Below are positions 22,031 to 35,308 of a stretch of DNA of 64,000 nucleotides, piece after piece (positions within the stretch are counted from its first letter, which is position 1; every line of letters begins with the position of its first letter). Under the pieces are notes generated by a model. That model did no database searches and was not told the DNA's origin. It worked only from the letters and a program-made list of their open reading frames with translations. Position numbers and translations under genes: made by a program. The stretch is taken from contig CM060316.1 of NCBI GenBank assembly GCA_030674155.1, forward strand, positions 80,716,436 to 80,780,435. The letters run 5' to 3'. Origin of the DNA: Stramonita haemastoma (Eukaryota; Mollusca; Gastropoda; Neogastropoda; Muricidae).

Positions 22031-25000
22031 GGGATCAAAGTCATTTTTTATATCCAGCCAATAGTCTACCCTATGCCATCATTACTGTTGCCAAGCAGGG
22101 CTACTTGTCTAGCCAGATCTGAAAAAACCGCCTTGAAAACTCTTAGGTCTATCAGCTTTGAACCCTGCTGGGACACGGCTTCTTCTCTATTGATCCCTGT
22201 CACAATGGTGTCATTTGTTTCAGGAGTACATGGCTCCTTTGAAAATTACGTAATGACGTAAATGAGTAGGATAATGACGTCAGACCAGCTGCTTTGTGAC
22301 GATTGTGATGACTGTAGGTGCTAATCAGTGCATCCTGCTGTCCCTGGGGTATCAATGTAATGTCCAACGCATGTAGCGCTATTTTGAAACTATACAAACG
22401 GCAGTTGCTGGGGTGCACTGTTTGTTCAAATATGCGCTATCCACATTTTTTTGCGTCGATTAGGGCGCATTGGTCACATTATTTGCGGCAAAGTTGAAAA
22501 AAATAAGGGAATCCCGCAAGGGTGCACCCTAGAATCAACACTGCTTGCATGCATAACTGCATACACACACATAGAACTGTTCCCAGTGTCAACAATCAGC
22601 TGTTCATTTTCAAAGGTTGTCTTATCTGTTTGTATGTAATTTGTGTGCTGTGATTATGAACCGAAAACATATTGTAACTATATGCGTTTGGTTAAAAATG
22701 ATATTCAATGTTTGGTCTTTATAATGTGATTGTACTTGAAGTAATTTCTCTCTATTAGATAATCTTGAACCCCTGCTTTCATTTTTTTTCTTTCTACCCA
22801 TCAACTTTCCTACTTTCAGTGTAAAACTTTGCTTTCGTCCTTCACACTCATTTTTTCCCTGCTGCTGCCACTTACAGTGGAGTGGACCCTGTGGAATCTC
22901 TGTGGTTGACATCCCCAATGTACTGCAGCAGAAGTTTGACCATTTTCACGTTTCCAACACTGGCAGCTCGGTGCACTGGTGTATGACCCAAGTGATCTGT
23001 TGCTTGTACATCAGCGCCGTTTTGCAGTAACATCTCTGCGATCTGAACACACATCAGAAAGTAAAAAATTCAAGTGAGAAGACACCTGACTTTGCCAAAG
23101 TAGAAAAAAAAAACAACACTTTTTAACTGACTTATAGAAAGTTACTTCTTGTCATTCTCATCAGTGACTATCAAACCCCATCATGAAGTCTTTTATGACA
23201 GATATTCTTGAAGTGACACAACTGTACCGCAACCACCAAAAAAAATACAAGAAAAACAAAACAAATCAAAACAAAAAAGAAAGAAAAAAAAAATCTCAAC
23301 TGGAAGTTACTGATAGTTTACAGTGTTCTTGAACTTGCTGACTATTTCAAGTAGACTAAATGGCTGCTATGCTGGGACAGAAAGCAAGTGAAAATTGCAA
23401 AAAGCTTGCTATAAGGTATATTTTTCAATATATTCATCCTTGTATTTCATCCTCAGCCATATACAAAATAAAGTTTTTAAGAAGCAAAGTGAAATGTAAT
23501 GATCGTATAATTTACAGTGTTGGCCTGAAAGTAGGCACCTCATCTATACTCTACAACTTCAGATCTTGGATTTAAATCACACTCAAACCTTTTCCCCATT
23601 TGCTATTTCTACTAGCATGTTAGACCTTTACTAATGGCCAGGCTGCCTGATTGCCTTTGTGATGAGATGATTTAAATCACACTCAAACCTTTTCCCCATT
23701 TGCTATTTCTACTAGCATGTTAGACCTTTACTAATGGCCAGGCTGCCTGATTGCCTTTGTGATGAGATGATTTAAATCACACTCAAACCTTTTCCCCATT
23801 TGCTATTTCTACTAGCATGTTAGACCTTTACTAATGGCCAGGCTGCCTGCTTGTCTTTGTGATGAGATAATAAACTGAGGTGGCACATGAGAAATAATCC
23901 TGTGATAACAAGATCAGGCTGTTTCTGGAAAAGTTATGCAGGGAAAAAATCATACGCATAGTATACTGTTTTACTTATAGGTAACAATACAGCTGACAAT
24001 AGACAAAAATGGGGATCATCCATACCATGTAAATCAAATTCTTCTTCTTCATCATCAAATGCTCAGACAGCAACTTTTGTTGTCTATCATATGAGCAAAA
24101 ATGCTTTATCCTACACAGCTCCAATATGGCCTGTGTGGTCGGCGGGGCTATAAGCAACATGATTAGACTGGATCCTGCCATTAAGTGCCTGTCAAGTCTG
24201 ACCCAGCAAATCCGACTTCGGCATGGGAGAGAATTATTATCTTTTAAGTCTCTCTGGAAAAAAGGCTGGAAAACAGACCAAGAAGGCAGAAAACAAACAA
24301 GAAGGAGGTGAAAAGAAGAAAACAAACAAGGCAGAAACAAAGACAGGGATGGAAAAGATGGAATTCCTAGCAGAGAAATTCTAGAAGGTGGGGATGCTAT
24401 TTATACTGACAGGACCCCAGCATCCCTAAAGGAAAATGTAAATTAAGTAATCTCTGGGAGAGTGATCTGACTTTAATACTAAGAAATTTGTGGAAATTAG
24501 AATAACTAACCTCATATCAATTTAGTCATAGTTAGCAGGAAAGACAATGCTACTATCAACAAAAATGTCTACAAGTTCAAGTATTGATGACTTACTTTCT
24601 TTCAGTTTAGTTACTTTTCACAGAACCAATATTTCAGTATATTTCGACTGATAGTTAACAACATTGGTTAATTGTTCCAGCACCAGTGATTAAACTGTAA
24701 GTGTTACAGAATCATTTGACAACACCTTGATATAATATATCATTTCTGCCGCAGATCCAAAGCATAAAACTAGTACTTGACTAGGAACCACAAGTCCAGA
24801 AACAGTACAATTCACTACAAATCTAACTTTTCAATCTGCATTGATTTCAATTCTAACAAAGCATCGACAAACAATTCTTCCTACCAAGTCATTTTTCTCT
24901 TTCTTCCCTGTGTGATGCACACAATAACTGCATCTCATTCATACTAGTAACCACAGCATAACTTGAAAACTTTAACTACTTTAAGGCAAAAAAAATGTCA

Positions 25001-25291
25001 TTTAAGCAACTTTTCTCTATTTTAACATAGAGAAAGCACACACACACACAGAACACAGACACACACATACCTCGAAACGTCCCCTGGATGCAGCATAGTG
25101 CAAAGCAATCTGACCGTTAGAGTTGACAGCATTGATCTGAGACCCAGAGCGATCAGAGTTTTGACAATCTGGGTGTGACCAGCCGAGGCTGCAATCATCA
25201 TCGGTGTCCAGTTGCTCTGTTTTTACACATAATGTGTTCAGAAATAAATGCATGTAGTACATACATGTGCACACACAACACAAAAGTATGT

Positions 25292-25352
<61 letters not shown>

Positions 25353-25894
25353 TTGTCTGCATTAGGCAATCCCTCTACTTCAGTCTTTTAAAAATATAAT
25401 GGAACCCACCCTCAGATCATAAAATATATGTATACTGAGGATTTCTTTTAAAAAATGACTCAGAGATATGAAATGTACTTGAAATTCAAGTGAATGATTA
25501 TATCACTTATCAGTAAAACACTTTCCAGCAGACAATGATTCTGCTCAAAGAATCTGACACCTCTTTCCTTGTTTAGTTGTTGTTTTTCTTTTGGTTAACA
25601 AAACTGTTGTAGCTAAGGACTTCCTTTTCAACAGAACAGGAAATTTATTCAACATTCACTGGGATACTTTGCTTCGTTGATAACATGTTTGTTTGTTTCT
25701 CTTATTGATAAAATAGCATTATAACAAAAAGTAGTAATACAGAAAGAGGAAAACTTTTTGTTGCTGTAAAATAGTAAAGCTTCATCCATTATTAGCATTA
25801 CCATACCCAAAATGCTATGTTTACCTATACCACATCAATGAAAAAGAACCATCATCTCAGTAACAGTCTACTGAATATGTGATATATGTATGTA

Positions 25895-25942
<48 letters not shown>

Positions 25943-26244
25943 TGATGATGATGATGATGATGATAATAATAATAATAATAATAATATAAAAATGGAGGCT
26001 TATATAACGCTAATTCCCAAAAACATGGGCTCACCACGCTGTACAATCAAATCAATTTAAATAGGTTACATATGAACGTGAAAAATTTGACTAGCACAAA
26101 AAAATAAGGGGAAAAAAAATGCATGCACATGTATACAATAAACAGCATATTACATGGCCAGAGAATAAAAGTAAAATAAGAGCAATATCATCAAGAAAAT
26201 GTGCAGTGCAGTACAATGCATACACACACTCACACACTCACACT

Positions 26245-26276
<32 letters not shown>

Positions 26277-27808
26277 ACACACACGCGCGTGCAAAATTAC
26301 ACGCATACACAAAACACAACACAGAATAACAAAGAAAACGGCACATTCACGGATTTACCCTACATGTACTCACATTAACAAAAAAAATAAGATGAAGTAA
26401 AATAGAAATGAAGAACCTTATCATATCCCAAAACAGCAAAAGACCAGCACTAGGGTCGGAGATAAGTCAATCAAATGGGAAATCAATTTTGATCAGTGGT
26501 CAGGGACAAGAATCGGATAAAAAGGTGTGTTTTGAGCAACCTTTTAAAGGAGGAAGTAGAGTCAGTGTGTCTTATTTCAGATGGAAGTGCGTTCCAGAGA
26601 GTGGGACCTACATGAGAGAATGAGTGCTCGCCGTGCTGTTTTTTTTACTTTGGGAACTCTCAAGATTCTAGTGTCAGAGGATGAACAGAGTGGTCTGTTT
26701 GGGTGGTACACTGAAAGAGTATCAGAGAAGTATGCTGGAACTTTGTTCAAGAAGAAATTATGACAATGCATTATAACTTTGTACTGGATACGAGCTTGGA
26801 TTGGAAGCCATGTAGATTTCGTAATACAGGTGTGATGTGATTACGCTTCTTTGTTTTCAGTACCAGTCGGGCAGCTGAGTTTTGTACCTTTTGTAGTTTG
26901 TCTATTAAAAACTTGGGACAGCCTGCAAGCAGGGAGTTAGCATAGTCAAGCCTAGATAGAACAAGGGCACAGATGAGTTTCTTGGCTGTATCTATCGATA
27001 TACATTCTGATGTTACTGATCTGACGAAGCGCAGCATAAGCTGCGCGGCAAGTCTGTGAAACATGTTTCTCGATTGACATGGTATTTGTCATGATGAATC
27101 CTAGATTGCGAGCTGATGATGAGAAAGAAATATCTGATTTTCCAACACGGATGGTAGATGGTAGATCAACTGATAGAGAAGAATGAGTGGAGTGAATCAG
27201 CAGGGCTTCTGTTTTATCGTCATTTAATTTCAATTTGTGTCTAGTCATCCAGGATTTGACGTTGGATATACAATTCTGCATGATTTCAATAGTGTTGTTG
27301 ACATTATCAGGACGGCATTTAGAGTAAAGTTGGGAGTCATCCGCAAAAGACTGATTTTGGATAGAGTGACTACTAATGAGGGTGTTCAGTGGCTTGGTGT
27401 ACATGATGAAAAGAATGGGTCCCAAGACTGATCCCTGTGGTACGCCAAACGAGAGGTTTGCTGGTGAGGACTTGAACTTTTCTACGATAACGGTTTGCGT
27501 TCGATCAGTTAGATAGTTCTGAAACCACTTCAGTGCTGTTCCACAGACACCAAAGTGTTGTTGGAGAACTTGGTAGAGAATGGTGTGATCGATTGTATCA
27601 ATGCAGCTGACAGATCCAAAAGAGTGAGGACAAATATTTCCATCATCTAGAGCAAGTAACATATCATTTGCAACTTTCAGAAGTGCTGTTTCAGTGCTGT
27701 GCGAGGGCCTGTATGCTGACTGGTTTGGAGGTAGAAGAGAATGTGAGACAAGATGTTCAAAGAGCTGATCCAGTACAAGTTTTTCAAGGATGTATGTATG
27801 TATGTATG

Positions 27809-27840
<32 letters not shown>

Positions 27841-27874
27841 TGCATGTATGTATGTTATGTATGTATAGTATATA

Positions 27875-27920
<46 letters not shown>

Positions 27921-30900
27921 TAGTAGTAGTAGTAGTAGTAGTAGTAGGCTTCCGTCAGTCGGTGTCGACTATGGAATTCGCGCCAAAAGACAGGTCATTT
28001 GTTCAGCGACAACGCCGGCTGTGGCTGGTCAGTCCGATGCGGGAGTGGCAGTCTCTGTTGCATCTGATGCAGATGTGGCTTGTTGAGGTGGCTGGAGCAC
28101 ATGCCTTCCGCTTGGCTCTCTTTTCGTTTGCTGCGATGTGGATCTTTTCTTCACCACACTTAAGCTGTTTGTGGAGAACACTGCGCCATTTGCTGCGGTC
28201 AGCCGCTACCTCCTCCCAGTTCTCTAGGTTGATGTCCAGGGCTTTCATGTCACGCTTGCAGATGTCTTTGTAGCGCAGTTGGGGGCGGCCAATGCTTCTC
28301 TTGCTGGAGGCAAGTTCACCATAGAGGAGATCTTTAGGAATGCATCCATCCTCCATCCTTCGCACGTGACCGAGCCATTTGAGTCTGCGTTGTCTGAGGA
28401 GTGTGTACATGGTGGGAAGACCTGCAACCTCGAGGACCTGAGCGTTGGTAACTTTGTCACTCCAGTGGATGCCGAGGATGCAATGGAGAGAGCGCAGGTG
28501 GAAGCTGTTCAGTTTGCGCTCCTGTTTGGAGTATGCTGTCCATGTTTCACTGCCATATCGGAGAGTGCTGACGATGCAGGCGTTGTACACTGCCATCTTG
28601 GTGGAAATTGTCAGCTTTGGGTTCTCCCAGACACGGGTAGTGAGGCGTCCTAAGGTCGTAGCAGCCTTGCCGATGCGCTTGTTGATCTCGGCATCAAGGG
28701 ATAGGTTGTCACTGATGGTGGATCCCAGGTATGTGAACTGGTGTACGACATCGAGCTGGTAGTCATTGAGCTGGTAGTCATCGATGTAGATGGCTGGTGT
28801 AGTTACCACGTCCTGGCTCAGCACATTTGACTTGTTAGCCCAGTAAGGCAACTCACCTAGGAGAAGGAAAACTCTGACCCCAAACCTCCACTGCCTTGTG
28901 GATTGCCCATTGGGGAGAAAGGCTTCGGGAGTAAACCCTGAGGAAAAATCCAGAGATATATATATATATATATATACCATGACTAGTTCAGTAGTTGGGA
29001 GTCCACTGGCTCTGACTTCACCCTTCTAACTGCAAAACTGTTGGATAAGACTGTAGATTTATATTAAAACAGAGGTAACACTTGCACAGACAAATTGTAT
29101 GCAAAACATTTTGTGCACATTCTTAATCTTTAGCACATCACCAGCCACTTTCTTCTGTAGAAACCCCCAGCACCAGTTATACTTAAGTAAAACACACATT
29201 TTGTTACAGGTCTGTATCGGAAAAAAAAAGGATAAAAATACAACTGAACACTCATGGGTAGCGACCCTACTGTGTTTGATAAGAAAAATAAACTACTTAG
29301 AATATTTTTTTCCTTGGTTGGTTGTGTAATTCTATCATTTTATACCATAAAAAGAGAGATACCACAATATTAGGAAGATGGGTTTGGTAGATTTGATAAA
29401 ATTGATGTTTGTTAAAAGAAAATGGTCAAAATTGACCAATCCAAAATGGGACATATACTGATAGGCCATAAACATTGTGTCTCTACAGCCATACTGTTTC
29501 AAACAAAAATTTAAACATATGGAACAATTAAAACATACCTTTGCCAACATTTTCATCCCTAAATCACATGTGCATGCCTTTTGGTGAAGTTTGTGTCACA
29601 TCAGAAAATTGAACTGGTCAGTTAGGACTCATCATGTCCAAAAGACATGTCACCTGATTTGCTTCTTGTTGCTTTTCACTCTGTTGGAAATAATGCCACA
29701 TCTTAAATTTATTAAATCAAGATGTGTCAGTAACACAATAAACCCATTTAGGAAGATGTTCAGTTAACAGATTTTTTCAAAAACATAATAAATCTTCCGT
29801 ATTCATCATATCCAACCATCTTGCGGTAAAAATTTTATGTGCTGCCTGTCTCTGCCATTTGCAGTGTTTACAACCACCAGGTCACATGTTCTTCCAAAGA
29901 AGCAAAACCAGGAGCATATGATGTAAGACAAGTGAAATATTGGTCAGAGTATTAGTCATGTCTACTGCTGTTATAGGAATCGTCTCTGTGGTGGAAAACA
30001 CATTCTATTCCCCTAAAAAAATGCATTTGAAGCACTGCCAAACACAAAAATATTGATTTACTTGAAGCACACAGCAAGAATAGTGTTTTTATTCACTTTT
30101 CTGGAATTTCTGTCATGTCCATGTCATCACCGACAGCTGTACAGAAATGTCCACAATCATAACTGACACATTCATCTTATCAGCCATGTAAAGCAGTGAT
30201 CAAAAGCTGATAAACTTTACTCATTGGGTTTGTTTTGCCTAGTGATATTGCAGACCATGATTTAAGGGGTCATCTCAATGGTGGATTTAATGAAAAAGCA
30301 GATTTTATTGTGCTTTTCATGTCCATGTCATAACTGACACACGTTTTTTCTTTAAAAAAAAAAAAAGTATTAAAGGGAACCTGATTGCTTGTGAGTGCTT
30401 CATTGTCTTTAAAAAGGGCATATTGAACTGTTTCATGCTCTATGACAGCTGCAGTAGAAGTTTGCATGACATAAGAAAAAGTTCAAACCTAAACCTGTGT
30501 CAGTTATGATGGTGGACATGAAAAGTGTACTCCATTCACCATTTAAAATTGACAAAACCACTGAATTTCTTCATCATTATAGTAGAGTCGTCTATCTTTC
30601 ATGAAAGCCCCTGTTTCATGTTGCTGAGCAACAGCTATAACTGTACAATTGTACATGTCCACCATCGGATGTCCTTCGGATGAGACTATAAACCGAGGCC
30701 CCGTGTGCGAACACATGCAGAACATCTTGTGCACACATTAAATCCTGTTCCACTTTTCATAAGAGTAGGCCATCATGTGCCGGTGGGATCAGATGACATT
30801 TACAAAACTGCACACAGATGGGGACTGGATGAAAAAAATTACAAGAGTGCTTATCCCATTATCCTCGTTATAAAAGAATAACATAAAAAAAATTATAATT

Positions 30901-31684
30901 AAAATTTTTTTAAAATGTTCAGCATCATAACTGACTCTTCATGGGTGGTCTGACATTATCCATGTTATCTGAAAAAATAATGCCTAAGTTATCTTTTGTT
31001 TTTAGTTTTCATACAGGTAAATGGTTTACCTTTCAAACATTACAGAGAATTTTATAAGATTTCACCGTTGAAATTCTATGGCCTGTGTCCCGTTTTTTGC
31101 ACGACCTTTTGGCACTGTCTCATATATATTTATATATATATATCCCTGGGCATTGTTAAAAGCTGGTGTCTTTCTATCCTGCCACATGAAAGAGTTTGAC
31201 TAAGAGTAAGAGTATCATGATTTCACCCTGGCATGTCACTTTTCCACATTGTCTGCAGTGAGCCTTACAATATTGTCAGCCAATATCCATCCAATGTGAA
31301 GTCTGCACTATAAGGTTAGAAACTCATGATTCACCTTGCAAAGGAGAGCAGGCCAGCTATGGACAAAGATATGGATAACATGATATATCAAGTGTACACC
31401 AGCAGCTTCTCTAGTAGTACTACACTAGGTGGGTAAGCTAGGCTACTATTACTACAGTACCAGATGATTTCTTGGTCAGGACAGTATGACATACTTTGCT
31501 TACAATTATCACTTTGACAAAACTGAAAACCCAAAACCAAACATGAGTAAGAAAATTCTGTCAATGTCAGAGCATCACCTCATCTCTTGGATCCACCTCT
31601 ACCCTGAGGCGCAGCAAGAAATCCACAATATCCTGCCGTCCACCAGATGATGCCCAGTGCAAAGGACATCGCCCACTCTGGGGG

Positions 31685-31729
<45 letters not shown>

Positions 31730-32463
31730 TTATATATATAATATATATATATATAATATATATGATATATAAATATTTTATATGAATTTCAACCTGGAGA
31801 AGCCCAGCCCAGCCCTGTCCAGGTTTGCTGGGTGTGGTCATAAACATTCATGCCACTGTCCACAGCTGTCTGGGTGTGTATATGATTATAATGCCTGTAA
31901 TGTGTGCTCTAGATGTTCACATTCTGCATGCTTTTACAAAAAAATATCATATAAAGGATCTGGGTTTATAATCTCACCCATAGACATTGCACAGTAATTT
32001 GACAGAAACCAGTGCAGCACTGACTCAAGAGGTCAAAATCCCAACAATGCTGTAAACAGCTAATTGCATCAACTGCCATGGTGATTCATCAATTGCACTT
32101 AAGAATGTTCTACTTTTTCAGTGTTTAGCACTAGTTGATAAGTAGTCAAGTCCCCTCCTCTCCCTGCCTCTGCATCAGTACATGTTATTGTCATTTGGGA
32201 ATTTGTACATTGCAGTGTATAGTAGACACTAGTTATTATTGATATTGATCACATTAAAAAGAGAACTAGTAGAAGTAGCACCATGAGAAGATATGAGTTT
32301 ATAAAGCATAATAAATATTTCACATAAAAATCTCCATGCCCACAGGTGTGATCGCAGCACAAGGTGAGAAGAAGAAAAGAAATGGTGGTAGGATGGCAAG
32401 GGGACAAGAATAACAGTATATGAGCTACTGGTACTAGTTAACAAAAAGCAAACACATACAATG

Positions 32464-32526
<63 letters not shown>

Positions 32527-32986
32527 CACATGTGACACTGATGTATACATACATGTACATGTATGCATGTATCATACACAGTAACACATACATGTGATTA
32601 CATGTACACATGCACGCACACACACACAGTGACACACACACCCACATGGGGGGGGGGGGGGGGGGGCGGGATAGCCTAGTGGTCAGAACAATGCACTCGC
32701 AATTTGACAACCCGGGTTCGATTCCTGTTCGAGGGAATATCCCTAGAGTTAACATTCCACTCTCCCCAAAATCCTTCAGATGAGACTATAAACTGAGTGC
32801 GAACACACACAGAACATCTCGCGCACATGTTAAATCCTGTTCCGCATTTCATAAGAGTAGGCCATTGACGTTGTGTGCCGGTGGGAATAGATGACAAGAT
32901 TGAGAAAACTGCATACACATGGGGACTGGATGTAAAAAAGCATACGAGTCTTTATTCCATTATCCTCGCTTTATTATATAAAAGAA

Positions 32987-33063
<77 letters not shown>

Positions 33064-35243
33064 ATTATAATTTATATACACACACAAACATCATGGAATT
33101 GGAATATTATTATAATGTAATGATTAATGTAGGCTAGTGAGATAAATCATTAAATGTTGTTTTATTTTTATGATTAATGTAGGCTAGTGTCTGTAGTGAG
33201 ATAAATGTAAATTATGCACTGATTTCTTGCACATCATTAAAGATGTTTTTGTTCGATTTGGCTGATCAATGGCAGAAGTTACAATAATACAATTTTGAAC
33301 TCCCATAACTGTTCTACTTACAGTACAAGTGCAGTAGTAGTAGGCTAGTACTTTATATATATATGAGTCATTCTTTGCTCTTGGTCACTATTTGGGGTGA
33401 TCTACAATAGATGGATTTTATTTTCATAAGAGTTGTTTCTTTTCAATGCAATATGAATAAAAACATCCTAATATGGTTAAAGAAATTACAGAATCAAGGG
33501 ATATTTGTTTGTTTGGCCTGTTTTTGAGAAATTGCAATCGAATGGGAAAAAACAGTCCAAAAATAGCACCTGAAAAGGGGACAGGCATATGCAGTGTTCA
33601 ACATAAGCAGTTTACAAGTCTTCAGTGCAAATTAACCTTATATTTTCTTTTTTACTAACAAAAGAATACATTGTTCAACATTATCCTGTACAAAAATATT
33701 GCACTTAACTTTTCAACTTTTATATTTAGACGTCCAAAGTAAGCCGTTACTGCGTTACGAGTCACGTAACAGAGCCCGACAAAAACTTTGGATCGTCTGC
33801 TTTGCCGTAGTGATCACTTGGCTAAAGATGGTCATGCAAATGCTTAAAGTTCATCATAATGAGATGATTAAAGGCATTTATTAACGTAAGAATGTTTAAA
33901 CACATCGTTGATACAATTTTGAAGTTTTCGTGTCGAAATGTAACACAGTTATGCCTGAATTTTCAAAATCCCGTACTTGGCAAATGACACCAGCAACAAT
34001 CGCCAGTGAATGTCTGCTAAATTCACCCACCAGACAGCATGGACTCATGACATTTCAAGCAAAAATTCCCAGAAGGAGGCGAGAATGACTTAATAGTTTG
34101 TATGGTGTCACACTCATTTTCATAGCGTAACGCAGTTACGGGTCAGAGGTCAATTGTCAACTTTCTAGTAAAATCAGCATGTAATCCAACTTAATAGCAA
34201 TTACCAGCATGAATAATGTTTCTTAATAACTTATATTCACTTTATGATGTGAAGTGAAGGAAGATTTGTCCACATGTTTGAAAAAACTTTGATTCCGTGC
34301 AGTGTCACGTGTAACGCAGGTTCAGTTTGTTGAATGATCATACTTTTTTTCCATGATGCAATGCATTTTTTTGTTTTGTTCTTTGTTATTTGAGAGTAAC
34401 ACCTGTTTTATGAATATGAAACATGAAATGAGTAAGAAAAATGATATCAGCAGTGCTGAGCAACTGACACAAATTCCTGGTGCTTCGTTGTGTAGCGTGA
34501 AACGCAGTGCATCAGATCATTTAATTTAGAATAAAAACAAAAACAACAACCTTCTAACTGTTGAATTAAACATTGAAACTTTGACTTGAGGTGCCTGAAT
34601 GAGTTAAAAGCTTTTGTGAGCAAAAGAATGAGACAAGTTAAGTGTTTCAATAAAATTATCAAGGTTTCCTTGATGTTGTGCTCTTTGTTTCTGTGTTCGT
34701 GTCTTGTGTAACACAGTTATGTTTTAAGTTTACTTTGATTTATTTACTGCAAAATTGTTCTCAGTTCTTTTAGCACTGTGCATTTTACTTAAAAAGCTAG
34801 TTAACAAATATATAACATGGTAATAGTAAATATTCTATTTTACAACTCTTTTTAAAAAAATGTTTTGGTTAAGGTGTAACTGTGTTACGGTGTCACAAAA
34901 ATCTTCATTTGCTGAAAATGCACATAAACCTCCAATATCGTAAATCTTGCTTGTCAGTACTACTAACATGTATTACTAACAGGTAAGCCCATGTATATTG
35001 TCATTTCATTAAAATCAGAGACATTATGGATAAATTGGTGTAGCAGTGTAACACGGTTACATTTTGACACCCATCACCTTCCATGAGAAATAACAGAAAA
35101 GCGGGTTATGCCATCAATTTTATTTCTTCTGCAGCTAATTCTCCTTTCCTTGATGTACTTAAACTGCCCACTTTAAAATCCATCCAATGATTTTGAAATT
35201 TGAGGTCCTAGGACCTCTTTTAGTGACCAAAAGCAAAGAATGA

Positions 35244-35308
<65 letters not shown>

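Larger units (their letters stand above)
17441..22549. mobile_element. Large TIR-bounded element (CAGTGTTGATTCTAGG), carrying a LINE
   Basis: A 16-bp sequence CAGTGTTGATTCTAGG at 17447-17462 has an exact inverted copy at 22528-22543. Both are flanked by the 6-bp direct repeat CTTGCA (17441-17446 and 22544-22549). Inside are GA/G-rich tandem units, a full RTE-type LINE and unclassified flanks; no transposase was seen. The superfamily is unknown; hAT would need 8-bp duplications. Confidence 0.75.

Noticed and set aside
23570..23869. CRISPR-like array
   Set aside because: Whole 100-bp units repeat without unique spacers, and the DNA is a eukaryotic intron.
32672..32725. tRNA gene by box A and box B
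   Set aside because: The clover-leaf arms do not pair well, and the unit continues into a shared SINE body; the same applies to 13.75, 15.42, 35.94, 42.03 and 43.74 kb.
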